The notes under the pieces: generated by a model
The model's input: only the letters and a program-made list of their open reading frames with translations
Databases searched by the model: none
Told to the model about the DNA's origin: nothing
DNA from: Alphaproteobacteria bacterium
Lineage (GTDB): Bacteria; Pseudomonadota; Alphaproteobacteria; Caulobacterales; Hyphomonadaceae
Assembly: GCA_018969425.1 (NCBI GenBank)
Contig: JAGWYJ010000003.1
Location: 62,001 to 126,000 of the forward strand
DNA: 64,000 nucleotides
Reading direction: 5' to 3'
Part shown: piece by piece, positions 26,992 through 35,183 of the stretch
Numbering within the stretch: position 1 is the stretch's first letter
Layout of the letters: each line of letters begins with the position of its first letter
Program-made: the position numbers and the translations under genes

Positions 26992-27226
26992 CTCTATCCG
27001 CCCTCCAGGCGGCCAAAAGCCGCCGACGAACTCCCCGTGGCGCCCAGACAGCTACCAGATACATTCCATCGGCAAATCCTATTGCGATGTATCGTTTCTC
27101 GCCGTGAAACTGCCGATCATCCTCTCGTTCGAGGACAGGATTGTCGAACATTCTCGCAACCCGAACGAAGTCGACCCCCTGAGTCGAAAGATTGGCAGCC
27201 CGCCGAGCCTCCTCCCATTCAAACAT
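26819..27226 (-). CDS. brnT: BrnT-family toxin with out-of-frame C-terminal extension into brnA
   Basis: 135 aa from ATG 27226 (TTG at 27229 is the other option; GGAGAG precedes). MFEWEEARRAANL, GVDFVRVARMFDNPV, GEKRYIAIG and a basic RRRLLAAWRADRDDEEHY helix match BrnT (DUF497), a ribonuclease toxin of type II TA modules. Family members are about 90 aa and have N-L-x-K-H-G-V-D-F; here the stretch is NLSTQGVDF, so the conserved Lys-His pair is Thr-Gln. The frame then stays open for about 46 more residues that are antisense-free but coincide with brnA. The missing stop and substituted residues suggest decay or an altered toxin. Confidence 0.7.
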   Translation of the reverse strand: MFEWEEARRAANLSTQGVDFVRVARMFDNPVLEREDDRQFHGEKRYIAIGFADGMYLVAVWAPRGVRRRLLAAWRADRDDEEHYRAAVPAATRAYGGPYATGRAATSEPWRRLLAGGSGRLSLPRPEVSEGETGS

Positions 27227-27398
27227 CAACTCTCCCCGGCGCCGATCGCCGCGGGACTATGCACGATAGGACGACGGTTTGGCGAGAGTAGGCCTCGCGC
27301 GGATCACGGATTGGCCTTGAGGCCGCCCGATCGAAGCATTCCCGAAGCCATGGCGAGCTTGACCGGAGCCCCCGGCCACACTAACCCGCCCCCTCTTG

Positions 27399-27412
27399 CG
27401 CTCCGCGGAGCG
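27399..27412. repeat. Perfect 14-bp palindrome upstream of truB
   Basis: CGCTCCGCGGAGCG is a perfect palindrome lying 10 bp before the large truB leader hairpin. It may be a protein-binding operator or part of the same leader RNA fold. No known operator consensus is recognised. Confidence 0.4.
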
Positions 27413-27421
27413 AAACCGGCG

Positions 27422-27460
27422 GCCTCCTCTGGGGGCCGCACCTCTGCGGCCCGAGGAGGC
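27422..27460 (+). promoter_or_regulatory. Nested hairpin that sequesters the truB Shine-Dalgarno sequence
   Basis: Outer stem GCCTCCTC (27422-27429) pairs with GAGGAGGC (27453-27460). After a 3-nt bulge (TGG), the inner stem GGGCCGCA (27433-27440) pairs with TGCGGCCC (27445-27452) around loop CCTC. All 16 pairs are perfect. The SD of truB, GAGGAGG, is the 3' arm of the outer stem and sits 6 nt before the TTG start. Unfolding would be needed for initiation, so this looks like a translational control element. A terminator is unlikely because no T-tract follows. Confidence 0.65.
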
Positions 27461-27465
27461 GAAGT

Positions 27466-28431
27466 TTGTCCAGACAGAGAAAAAAACGCGGAGAGGCCGT
27501 CACCGGATGGTTGATCCTCGATAAGCCCGAAGGCGTAACCTCGACGCAGGCCGTAGCTATATGTCGTCGACTTTTCAACGCTCAGAAGGCCGGACATGGC
27601 GGAACTCTGGATCCCCTTGCGTCAGGCATCCTGCCAATAGCGTTCGGAGAGGCGACCAAGACAGTGGGCTATGTCATGGAAGCCGACAAGGATTACGTTT
27701 TCACCGTTCGTTGGGGGATTTCCACCGCAACCCAGGACAGAGAGGGAGAGGTGGTCGGAACCTCCGACATTCGCCCCTCCCCTTCGGCCATTGAAGACGC
27801 CTTGCGGAGCTTTGTCGGGGAAATCCAGCAGATCCCGCCTCAGTTTTCCGCGATTAAGGTAAACGGAGAGAGGGCCTATGACTTGGCCCGCGAAGGTGAG
27901 ACCGTCGATCTTCAGCCCCGAACTGTGCAGGTTCACGAAGCGCGGGTCCTTGAAACGCCTTCCAGCGATCTTGCCGTGATCTTTGTCCGGTCAGGAAAAG
28001 GTTTCTACATCCGGGCGCTCGTTCGGGATTTAGCGGCCGCGCTGGGGGCGGAGGGCCATGTGGCGGCTCTTCGCAGGATCAGGGTGGGCGCGTTTGACGA
28101 AAGTCGGTCTTCACCACTGGCCAAGCTGCAGGAAATGAGCGATAAGGCCGCGCTGGAAGCGAGCCTAGTTCCCCTTGAGACCGCGCTGGACGACATCCCG
28201 GCGCTGGCCGTCGGAGGAGATCACGCTTCCAGACTCAGGCAGGGTCGCGAGATCGTTCTTCTGCCCCATCAAGTCGAGGCGTTTCGGGAGATGCGCCGTC
28301 CCCGCACGGTGAACGGGGAGGACGCCTCCCGCATTTGTCTGGCTCTTGACGGAGGGAAGGCGGCCGCGCTCGGCGAAGTTCGCGCGGGCAGGTTCATTCC
28401 TGTCCGGGTTTTCAATCAGGAAACGGAGTAA
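27466..28431 (+). CDS. truB: tRNA pseudouridine(55) synthase
   Basis: 321 aa. It forms pseudouridine 55 in the T-loop of tRNAs. [17 protein letters not shown] at the N-terminus, the catalytic Asp in [14 protein letters not shown] near residue 50, and [19 protein letters not shown] are diagnostic. The start is the TTG at 27466, fixed by GAGGAGG 6 nt upstream and by the close match of the N-terminus. The gene is usually next to rbfA in this operon, but rbfA is 24 kb away. rpsO follows after 4 bp, so truB and rpsO are co-transcribed. Confidence 0.94.
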   Translation: MSRQRKKRGEAVTGWLILDKPEGVTSTQAVAICRRLFNAQKAGHGGTLDPLASGILPIAFGEATKTVGYVMEADKDYVFTVRWGISTATQDREGEVVGTSDIRPSPSAIEDALRSFVGEIQQIPPQFSAIKVNGERAYDLAREGETVDLQPRTVQVHEARVLETPSSDLAVIFVRSGKGFYIRALVRDLAAALGAEGHVAALRRIRVGAFDESRSSPLAKLQEMSDKAALEASLVPLETALDDIPALAVGGDHASRLRQGREIVLLPHQVEAFREMRRPRTVNGEDASRICLALDGGKAAALGEVRAGRFIPVRVFNQETE

Positions 28432-28435
28432 ACCG

Positions 28436-28705
28436 ATGTCGATCACAGCTGAAGAAAAAGCGCAGTTGATCAAGAAATTCGCCCGCACCGAAGGTGACAC
28501 GGGCTCGCCGGAAGTTCAGGTCGCCATCCTCACTCACAGGATCAACTACCTGACAGGCCACTTCAAGGAACATAAGAAAGACAATCATTCCCGTCGCGGA
28601 CTTCTGAAGATGGTGTCCCAGAGACGGAGATTGCTGGATTACGTTAAATCCAGAGATGTGGGGCGATACAACGCCCTCATTACAGAGCTGGGTCTGCGCC
28701 GATAA
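28436..28705 (+). CDS. rpsO: 30S ribosomal protein S15
   Basis: 89 aa, exact family length, from ATG 28436 ([12 protein letters not shown]). [19 protein letters not shown] and [19 protein letters not shown] are the S15 signature, binding 16S rRNA helix 22. It starts 4 bp after the truB stop and is followed by a Rho-independent terminator before pnp. In other bacteria S15 represses its own mRNA. Confidence 0.97.
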   Translation: MSITAEEKAQLIKKFARTEGDTGSPEVQVAILTHRINYLTGHFKEHKKDNHSRRGLLKMVSQRRRLLDYVKSRDVGRYNALITELGLRR

Positions 28706-28721
28706 GGCGGACCCTTCCCCA

Positions 28722-28752
28722 CCCGCCGGCCCACCGGGGTCCGGCGGGTTTT
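28722..28752 (+). terminator. Rho-independent terminator between rpsO and pnp
   Basis: CCCGCCGG (28722-28729) pairs with CCGGCGGG (28741-28748) around an 11-nt loop and is followed by TTTTC. Both the stem and the T-run fit an intrinsic terminator after truB-rpsO. It is 26 bp before the pnp start, so pnp expression must come from read-through or a promoter close to its start; RNase III processing in this gap is known in other rpsO-pnp operons. Confidence 0.82.
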
Positions 28753-28778
28753 CGTATGCATGAAAGAGACAAAACGAA

Positions 28779-30920
28779 ATGTTCGATATCAAGAAGGTCA
28801 CTATTGACTGGGCGGGCAGACCGCTGACGCTGGAAACCGGTCGAATGGCCCGTCAGGCGGATGGGGCCGTTCTCGCGACCTACGGCGACACGACGGTTCT
28901 GGCGACAGTGGTGTTCGCCAAGAAGGCTAAGGACGGGGTCGACTTTTTCCCCCTCACTGTGAATTATCAGGAAAAATACTACGCTGCCGGCCGCATTCCG
29001 GGCGGCTACTTCAAGCGGGAAGGTCGTCCGACAGACAAGGAAACCTTGACCTCGCGTCTTATCGACAGGCCGATCCGTCCTCTTTTTGCGGATGGTTTTA
29101 AGAACGAGACCCAGGTGGTGGCGACCGTTCTGTCATACGACCAGGAAAATGATCCCGACATCGTCGCAATGGTTGCCGCTTCAGCGGCGCTGACCCTTTC
29201 CGGCGTGCCCTTCGAAGGCCCGATTGGCGGAGCGCGGGTCGGCTACCGGAACGGCCAGTATGTGATCAATCCGACCCTGGCAGACATGGAAGACACAGAA
29301 CTCGATCTGGTTATCGCCGGTACAAGCGACGCGGTGATGATGGTCGAATCGGAAGCCAAAGAACTGTCCGAGGACGTCATGCTCGGCGCTGTGATGGCCG
29401 GGCATGAGGCCTTTCAGAAGGTCATCGACGCCATCCTGACCCTCGCCGAACAGGCCGCGAAGGATCCCTGGCCCTTTGAACCGGTTGACCAATCGGCGGA
29501 ACTGACAGCGATTGAAAAGCTGGTCGGCAAGGATCTGTCCAAAGCCTACAAGATCAAAGACAAAGGCGACCGTCACGAAGCGGTCGGCGCGGCGCGCGAA
29601 AAGGCGGCTGCAGCCCTCGTTCAGTCTGAAGCGAACCCTTCAGGCATCGCGCCTCTGGCGTTCAAGGAGCTGTTCAAGGAAGCCGAAGCGCGCGTTGTGC
29701 GGGGCGACATCATCCGCACGGGCGTGCGCATCGATGGCCGAAAGCTGGACCAGGTTCGTCAGATCGTAGCCGAGGTCTCGGTTCTTCCAAGAACCCATGG
29801 ATCGGCCCTGTTCACCCGAGGCGAGACGCAGGCTCTGTGTGTGGCGACGCTCGGCACGGCTGAGGACGAGCAGTATATCGACGGGCTGGAAGGCACCAAC
29901 AAGGCGAAATTTCTCCTGCACTATAACTTCCCTCCCTTCTCTGTCGGAGAGACGGGGAGAATGGGAAGTCCGGGTCGCCGCGAAGTGGGGCACGGGAAGT
30001 TGGCCTGGAGAGCCCTTAAGGCGGTTCTCCCAGACGCGTCCACGTTCCCCTACACATTGAGGCTCGTATCGGAGATCTTTGAATCGAACGGGTCCTCCTC
30101 GATGGCGACGGTATGCGGATCGTCGCTGGCGATGATGGACGCTGGCGTGCCGATCACTCGGCCTGTGTCGGGTATCGCGATGGGTCTGATAAAGGATCCC
30201 GAAGGTGTCGCGGTATTGTCGGATATTCTTGGGGACGAAGATCATCTCGGAGACATGGACTTCAAGGTGGCGGGAACGGAAATCGGCGTCACCTCGCTTC
30301 AGATGGACATCAAGATTGCGGGCATCACGCGCGACATCATGGAAACGGCCCTGAATCAGGCTAAGTCCGGACGTCTCCATATCCTGGGGGAAATGGCTAA
30401 AGCCCTGACAGGAGCGCGTGAAGAAGTATCCGGAAACGCTCCGAGAATGATCACGATGCAGATTCCGACCGACAAGATCCGCGATGTGATCGGCACAGGC
30501 GGAAAAGTTATTCGTGAAATCGTCGAAAAGACGGGAGCGAAGGTCAACATCGAAGATGACGGCACGGTGAAGATAGCGGCCGTTGAAAAGGAAAGTCTTG
30601 AAGCGGCGAGGAAGTGGATTCATGGCCTGACGGCAGAGCCGGAAATCGGTGCGATTTACGAGGGCCGGGTGGTGAAGGTCATGGAGTTTGGAGCCTTTGT
30701 GAACTTCTTCGGGGCGAAAGACGGCCTCGTACACGTGTCTCAGCTCGCTGCGGAACGCGTGAAGAGCCCGTCCGACGTCGTCAAAGAAGGCGATATGGTG
30801 AAGGTCAAACTTCTTGGATTTGACGACCGCGGGAAAGTTCGTCTCTCCATGAAAGCCGTTAATCAGGAGACGGGCGAAGAAATCGTTTCCGCCAAGAAGG
30901 ACAAGGAAGACACCGAGTAG
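28779..30920 (+). CDS. pnp: Polyribonucleotide nucleotidyltransferase (PNPase)
   Basis: 713 aa. Two RNase PH domains, an intervening helical domain, then KH ([20 protein letters not shown]) and S1 ([25 protein letters not shown]). The second PH core has [20 protein letters not shown] and the metal Asp segment [14 protein letters not shown]. It degrades mRNA 3' to 5' by phosphorolysis. ATG 28779. The gene ends just before a strong terminator. All expected residues are present. Confidence 0.97.
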   Translation: MFDIKKVTIDWAGRPLTLETGRMARQADGAVLATYGDTTVLATVVFAKKAKDGVDFFPLTVNYQEKYYAAGRIPGGYFKREGRPTDKETLTSRLIDRPIRPLFADGFKNETQVVATVLSYDQENDPDIVAMVAASAALTLSGVPFEGPIGGARVGYRNGQYVINPTLADMEDTELDLVIAGTSDAVMMVESEAKELSEDVMLGAVMAGHEAFQKVIDAILTLAEQAAKDPWPFEPVDQSAELTAIEKLVGKDLSKAYKIKDKGDRHEAVGAAREKAAAALVQSEANPSGIAPLAFKELFKEAEARVVRGDIIRTGVRIDGRKLDQVRQIVAEVSVLPRTHGSALFTRGETQALCVATLGTAEDEQYIDGLEGTNKAKFLLHYNFPPFSVGETGRMGSPGRREVGHGKLAWRALKAVLPDASTFPYTLRLVSEIFESNGSSSMATVCGSSLAMMDAGVPITRPVSGIAMGLIKDPEGVAVLSDILGDEDHLGDMDFKVAGTEIGVTSLQMDIKIAGITRDIMETALNQAKSGRLHILGEMAKALTGAREEVSGNAPRMITMQIPTDKIRDVIGTGGKVIREIVEKTGAKVNIEDDGTVKIAAVEKESLEAARKWIHGLTAEPEIGAIYEGRVVKVMEFGAFVNFFGAKDGLVHVSQLAAERVKSPSDVVKEGDMVKVKLLGFDDRGKVRLSMKAVNQETGEEIVSAKKDKEDTE

Positions 30921-30947
30921 CCTCTTCCTTAGTCTGATCCCGACAAC

Positions 30948-30980
30948 AGAGCCGCGTCGAGAGACGCGGCTCTTTTATTT
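30948..30980 (+). terminator. Rho-independent terminator after pnp
   Basis: AGAGCCGCGTC (30948-30958), loop GAGA, GACGCGGCTCT (30963-30973): an 11-bp perfect stem with a GNRA tetraloop, followed by TTTATTT. A textbook terminator 28 bp after the pnp stop codon, ending the truB-rpsO-pnp unit. Confidence 0.92.
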
Positions 30981-31029
30981 AAGAGGAGACGGGACAACGG
31001 TGCGGTCCCACAAGAGGCCGGCGACACAT

Positions 31030-32103
31030 CTAGTCGCTGAGCGCAGGCATCGAGGCGATCCACTCTCGGACCAGTCGCACCCCCGTCTCATCGACCACGG
31101 AACGACCCAGCTCGGGCATCAGAACCCCAGGCTCGGTACTCTCCATTCGATACAGGAGAATGGATTCGTCCGGTCGACCTGGCTCGATGACAAACCGACT
31201 TTGGCCCGCGCCACGCCCGGCGGCGGTCGGGTGCTTACGAACGCCCCAGCCGACCGGATCCACCTCCGTCCAGCGAAGAAACAATCCGGAGTTGGAAGCC
31301 CCACCGTCAGCTTTGTGACAATGAGAGCAGTTGATATCGAGGTAAGCTCTGGCGCGCTCCTCAACTGAGCGGGTTGTATCAGCTGCATCGGCCGCAGCAG
31401 GGACGGCCTCCGCAGCAGGGGCGCCCGCCAGCACCCCTCGCGTTGTCCAGTCAACGATCTGATTGATCCCGCTCGGGCCGTCATGGTTGAGGTTACGCGC
31501 TGTGGGACCAATGGGAGAGAGCGCTTGTCCGGCCTGATGGCATGTCTTGCACTGATTCTGGTTCGGGACTGCGTACTGCAATTCAACAGCGTCACCTGAA
31601 GGGATCACCGTCTTAATCGACGTGCGCATCCCCACGGGCGCATAAAAAGCCTCTGACTGATCGGCGTTCCAAACATAGGGATAAGCCTTCCAGCCCTCCT
31701 TCGTCCGGATGAGCAGACGGGTCTCGACCAAACGCTCTCCGACCTCAGGGGCGCGCATATCAGGTGCGAATGCAAACGTCTTGATCAAAACGGATCCTAC
31801 GGGAAAGTCGAGCACCTCATCAGGACGATAGGTTGCGGCCTGCCCGGCAGGAATGAACACATATCGATGCTTGGACGCATAATCGCTGAAGAGAGGATTG
31901 ATCAGATCATAGGCGAGAACGCCGTCCACAGGTTCTCGCCCGGCCTCATCGGAGAAAAATCCGTAATCAGACAACCTCTCTGCAGGGCTCTCCGCAAGTA
32001 TCGTCTCGAGACGCGGACCATCGCGGTGCGCAGGCGCGCACCCTGAGATCCACACCAGGACAAAAGACGCTAAGAGGCGGCGCACGAGACTGTCAGCCAG
32101 CAT
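31030..32103 (-). CDS. SO2930-family diheme c-type cytochrome lipoprotein
   Basis: 357 aa. Lipobox WISGC (Cys 22) predicts a lipid-anchored envelope protein. Two haem c-binding motifs are present, CKTCH at residues 185-189 and CSHCH at 259-263, so it should carry two covalent haems. The N-terminal half (RLSDYGFF, INPLFSDYASKHRYVFIP) matches the SO2930 family. Its 5' end overlaps by 11 bp the 3' end of the beta-helix gene upstream, so the pair is coupled. It may take part in periplasmic electron transfer together with that partner. Confidence 0.87.
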   Translation of the reverse strand: MLADSLVRRLLASFVLVWISGCAPAHRDGPRLETILAESPAERLSDYGFFSDEAGREPVDGVLAYDLINPLFSDYASKHRYVFIPAGQAATYRPDEVLDFPVGSVLIKTFAFAPDMRAPEVGERLVETRLLIRTKEGWKAYPYVWNADQSEAFYAPVGMRTSIKTVIPSGDAVELQYAVPNQNQCKTCHQAGQALSPIGPTARNLNHDGPSGINQIVDWTTRGVLAGAPAAEAVPAAADAADTTRSVEERARAYLDINCSHCHKADGGASNSGLFLRWTEVDPVGWGVRKHPTAAGRGAGQSRFVIEPGRPDESILLYRMESTEPGVLMPELGRSVVDETGVRLVREWIASMPALSD

Positions 32104-33313
32104 CGCCAGGCAGCGCTACCGGTGCAGGCTCATCGATGACAAGGTCTTTCGGACGGTCCTTAGAGGGCTTTGGGTTGGTGAGATCGGGCGGGGTCACGCC
32201 AAGTCCAAGGTTGATGAAGGAAACATCATCCGGCTCGCGTATGACGATACGAACCTCCTCGGATTTATCCTTGTAGGATGTAACGCCATCCCAGACGATA
32301 TCCGGCAGGGATCCTCCAAGTGCCGGACCAAGCTCCTTGAACCGACCCTGCGGGTCGCCTCCCCCTTCTCCATAGGAATTATCCCGGATGACGAAGTCGC
32401 GGGGCAGAGGATTATAGTTCGGATCCTCGAACGGATACGAATAGGAGATCACCAGAACATGGGCGGTCTGGTTCTTATCAAAGGTGTTTTCGAAGACGTG
32501 AACGTTCCGGTTCGCCATCAGCATGAGGCCTGCGCCGGTGGGCACATTGGCGACGATATTGCCCGGCGGCGCGAAATTCGGAGTATCGTTAGCGACAATG
32601 CGATTGCGGAAAACGCGGGTCGAATGCCCCCCCATCACCGGCAGGTTGGGCAGATCGAACACCAGAATGCCGCCGGCGTTGTGGGTGGCGAGATTGTCGT
32701 AGACATCCGCTCGCGATGAGTTCTCGATTTCTATGCCGGCGACGTTGTACTCGGCGACGCTGTTTCTCACGATTATATTGTCAGACTGACCAACATAGAT
32801 GCCTGCGTCTGAAGCCCCCCTGACTGTGACGCCGTCGATGAGGACATTCTTCGACTCGACCGGGTAAACGCCGTAAGCGCCGTTTTCAGGATGCGGCCCC
32901 CTCGTCCACTCGACTGTCAGATTACGAAAGGTGATGCCGTCTGATCCCTTGGACTTGATTCCGTCCCCCTTGGAATCCTGCATCGTGAAATCAGACAACG
33001 TCACGCCGTCCGAAGTCACCAGAAGTCCCTCGCCAGACCCAGCCTGACCTGCAAAGGAAAGGATGGTCTGTCCCTGGCCGGCGCCTTTGATGGTCACTCC
33101 GTCGACATCAAGAGAAAGACCGTCCGTGAACTCGAACGTTCCGGCGCCGATATCTATGACCTCTCCCGGCTTGGCCTGGATCAGTCGGGCCTGAAGAAGC
33201 TGGTAGGCCTCAGGACCTGGCTGTATCTGGGTGGCCGCATCATCGGGAGCATTTGAGGGAGAGCATCCCCAGGCGAACGCCGTCAACAAAGCCAAGCCTA
33301 ATGAACGTCTCAT
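32093..33313 (-). CDS. Right-handed parallel beta-helix lipoprotein, partner of the diheme cytochrome
   Basis: 406 aa from ATG 33313; the lipobox FAWGC follows. The frame opens upstream at 33376 but there is no signal sequence there. It contains about ten PbH1-type repeats built from V-x-I-x-x-x-T-I-x-x-G (for example GVTIKGAGQGQTILSFAG, SDNIIVRNSVAEYNVAGIEI, NAGGILVFDLPNLP). This is a carbohydrate-binding/lyase-like beta-helix of the NosD type. Gene pairs with SO2930-family cytochromes recur in bacteria. The function is unknown. No catalytic residue can be assigned. Confidence 0.82.
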   Translation of the reverse strand: MRRSLGLALLTAFAWGCSPSNAPDDAATQIQPGPEAYQLLQARLIQAKPGEVIDIGAGTFEFTDGLSLDVDGVTIKGAGQGQTILSFAGQAGSGEGLLVTSDGVTLSDFTMQDSKGDGIKSKGSDGITFRNLTVEWTRGPHPENGAYGVYPVESKNVLIDGVTVRGASDAGIYVGQSDNIIVRNSVAEYNVAGIEIENSSRADVYDNLATHNAGGILVFDLPNLPVMGGHSTRVFRNRIVANDTPNFAPPGNIVANVPTGAGLMLMANRNVHVFENTFDKNQTAHVLVISYSYPFEDPNYNPLPRDFVIRDNSYGEGGGDPQGRFKELGPALGGSLPDIVWDGVTSYKDKSEEVRIVIREPDDVSFINLGLGVTPPDLTNPKPSKDRPKDLVIDEPAPVALPGDAG

Positions 33314-33471
33314 GCTGATCACCTCCGCCCCGTCATATCTTTGGACGAAGTGTCGGGTGCGCCCCGATATTGTCAAGACGATCCCAGGGACGCGTCAAAA
33401 GCGAAAACGAACGGACCGTCAGGGAGCCGCACGGGCGTGGCCTGCTTGACAGCGAGCACGCCCGCCGGTGG

Positions 33472-33945
33472 TCAGTTTGTGAGGGCCCAGACCACAAGAC
33501 CAGTCGCCGCCGCTATGAGAAGCAGATCTCCGGCCTCAGTCTCCGCATAGTAATGGCCCCGACGAGGAGGGGTCAGATGATAGTGGTCATAATCCCGAAC
33601 AACCACAAACCGAGTTTGGGTATCGAACCGATCTCCAGCTCTCCAATGTCTGGAAAAACGTTCATCCCTGCGACCGTCACGATACGCATAGCGCTCGTCA
33701 CGATCATAGGAGAAATCGGGACCAAATCGGTAATCCCGCGATCGGTCGTCACGATAGCCGCGACGCTCGTTTCGATCATATCGATAATCTGAGCCATACC
33801 GATAATCACCCGACGCATGCCGATCGCCCCTGTGATGGCGCTCCGCCCCCCCGGAGAAATAGTAGCGTGCAGGATCGGCAAACGCGGGAACCGCCAGCGC
33901 CGCGGACAGCATGCCTGCAATAATCGTTCGTGAGATGGAACCCAT
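33472..33945 (-). CDS. RcnB-like periplasmic protein
   Basis: 157 aa from ATG 33945 with AAGGAG upstream. A signal peptide (MGSISRTIIAGMLSAALAVPAFA) is followed by a low-complexity stretch rich in R, D, Y and H (repeated RDDR, YRYGSDYRYDRN). The C-terminal RcnB motif reads RFVVVRDYDHYHLTPPRRG then GDLLLIAAATG. RcnB of E. coli modulates nickel and cobalt efflux in the periplasm; homologues are widespread and their roles vary. The His/Asp-rich middle could bind metals. Alone on the minus strand. Confidence 0.78.
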   Translation of the reverse strand: MGSISRTIIAGMLSAALAVPAFADPARYYFSGGAERHHRGDRHASGDYRYGSDYRYDRNERRGYRDDRSRDYRFGPDFSYDRDERYAYRDGRRDERFSRHWRAGDRFDTQTRFVVVRDYDHYHLTPPRRGHYYAETEAGDLLLIAAATGLVVWALTN

Positions 33946-34256
33946 GGACAGACTCCTTTTCTGTTCGTGAGGCCATTTCACGCCAATGAGCCTGAACAGC
34001 TTGGGAATCGCACGTTCATATTCGTTCAGCTCAGCCAGCTCATTGAATGGGCGGCCCTTTAGGGAGCGCCGATCAAGATCATCGGATGGCGAGCAAAAAA
34101 AAGCGCTGGTCCCGGGGGACCAGCGCTAGGTGTGCGTCAGATGCGAAAAGGGGAGGAGAGACTTCGCACCGCGCGGATGCCGCGAAAAACCGGCACCAAA
34201 GGGAATATTCAAAGTTGAAATCGGCGGACCCCGCGGCCCGACATGATCTCAAAAAG
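33946..34256. other. Non-coding stretch with the small-ORF terminator
   Basis: 311 bp between the RcnB-like gene and the 44-aa gene on the minus strand. It contains the strong terminator at 34095-34127. The remainder (33946-34094) must carry the RcnB promoter on the minus strand; nothing there clearly matches a consensus. The part 34128-34256 after the small gene has no clear ORF and could be a 3' UTR. Confidence 0.5.
34095..34127 (-). terminator. Very strong Rho-independent terminator
   Basis: On the minus strand a 12-bp perfect stem, AGCGCTGGTCCC with GGGACCAGCGCT (34102-34127), is followed by an 8-base T-tract (34095-34102 as A on plus). It is 130 bp beyond the stop of the 44-aa gene at 34257 and would end a transcript from that gene or from the upstream tetR. 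It also insulates the RcnB gene downstream. Confidence 0.9.
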
Positions 34257-34391
34257 TCATGCCGGGAGGGGACCTCCGGCAAGTTCGTAAAGGAAAAGAA
34301 GAGCGCCGGTACCCGCGACCGAAAGCGGAATGGCGATGAAGAGGTTCAGCAGCTCCTGGCGATAAAGCGCCAGCTTGGGGAGGAAAGGCAT
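34257..34391 (-). CDS. 44-aa membrane protein of unknown function
   Basis: Too small for usual gene calls. ATG at 34391, GGAG 7 nt upstream, TGA at 34257-34259. The product begins MPFLPKLALYRQEL, then a single hydrophobic helix (LLNLFIAIPLSVAGTGALLFLY) and the short tail ELAGGPLPA. The high-quality SD, single TM design and dedicated terminator downstream support a real gene. Codon positions show GC-rich third bases like neighbours. Not recognised as any family. It follows tetR by 127 bp on the same strand. Confidence 0.6.
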   Translation of the reverse strand: MPFLPKLALYRQELLNLFIAIPLSVAGTGALLFLYELAGGPLPA

Positions 34392-34499
34392 CTTTTAGCT
34401 CCGATTTATGAACTGAGGTCTCTGACGGCCTCACTGGGAGAACGGACCAATTTTTGGTTTCCGTCCTTCCTACGTAGATCTTTGCTGACTGGATTTCAA

Positions 34500-34521
34500 T
34501 GAACAAAATGAAAAATGTTCA
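34500..34521. promoter_or_regulatory. Inverted repeat at the tetR 3' end, possible operator
   Basis: TGAACA (34500-34505) and TGTTCA (34516-34521), separated by an AT-rich 10 bp, form a two-fold symmetric site overlapping the tetR stop. On the minus strand a TTGAAA hexamer (34494-34499) follows immediately, as a possible -35 box for the 44-aa gene. The symmetric layout would suit a dimeric regulator. This is sequence pattern only. Confidence 0.3.
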
Positions 34522-35154
34522 GTATTTTTGACGCAGGGCGGCAAATTGAGGCAGCGACGGCTGTTCGCGCACCTTCAGCCCCGTGAACAACAGGTCCAGC
34601 ACCCTCTCGAGCTCAATCTCCAGCGCGTCTAACAGCTCTGTCGTCCATAAATGAGGAAACCGGAACTTCAGCGTGGCGCACTGCACAAGATCTGCAGCAA
34701 TCGAAAGCGGATGAGCGAGGGCGAAGTCACCTCGCCTCACGCCTTCAGAGAGAATTGCCTCAATGAACAACCGCTCCTGGCCCCGTTCCTCGGCAAGCGT
34801 GTCCGGCTTCTCGCGGGTGATGAAATCCGCCAGCTCCATGAGCTTCGGATGTCGTTCGAACAGACGAAAGGTTCTCTCCAGCCTGAAGCGAAAAAAATCT
34901 TTAAGTTTCTGGTCAGGAGAGCGGGTTTGGTCGCTAACAATGGCGGCGTAGGTCTGATGGGTCTCCGCGCTGAAGGCGCGGACCATCGCTTCAGCGATAT
35001 GGATCTTGGAGGGAAAAAAGCGGTAGATGTTACCCGCAGACATCGAACAGTCCGAGGCGATCTCGTTCATCGTGGTCTTGTTATATCCATAGTGTAGAAT
35101 GCGCTGGGTCGCGGCCTGCAGGATACTTTCACGGGGTTCAGTCCTGTCGGTCAT
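34519..35154 (-). CDS. TetR/AcrR family transcriptional regulator
   Basis: 211 aa from ATG 35154 (MTDRTEPRESIL); the longer frame to 35196 would overlap gpsA and is unlikely. The N-terminal helix-turn-helix is ILQAATQRILHYGYNKTTMNEIA followed by MSAGNIYRFFPSKI, a strong TetR_N match. The ligand-binding C-terminal domain is all helical and unassigned. It is divergent from gpsA with 29 bp between the starts, so it may regulate gpsA and itself; an effector is not known. Confidence 0.85.
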   Translation of the reverse strand: MTDRTEPRESILQAATQRILHYGYNKTTMNEIASDCSMSAGNIYRFFPSKIHIAEAMVRAFSAETHQTYAAIVSDQTRSPDQKLKDFFRFRLERTFRLFERHPKLMELADFITREKPDTLAEERGQERLFIEAILSEGVRRGDFALAHPLSIAADLVQCATLKFRFPHLWTTELLDALEIELERVLDLLFTGLKVREQPSLPQFAALRQKY

Positions 35155-35183
35155 ATCGCTCGCTTCAAAACGCTGAACGGTCA

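Noticed and set aside
27226-27465. Possible tRNA or small RNA between brnT and truB because of the strong hairpins
   Set aside because: No cloverleaf, no T-loop GTTCRANYC box and no promoter/terminator pair; the hairpin includes the truB SD, so a leader element is more likely.
29640-30734. Minus-strand frame of 364 codons opposite pnp
   Set aside because: Antisense shadow of pnp; the peptide is rich in R, H and S as expected from complementary high-GC codons, and no domain is seen.
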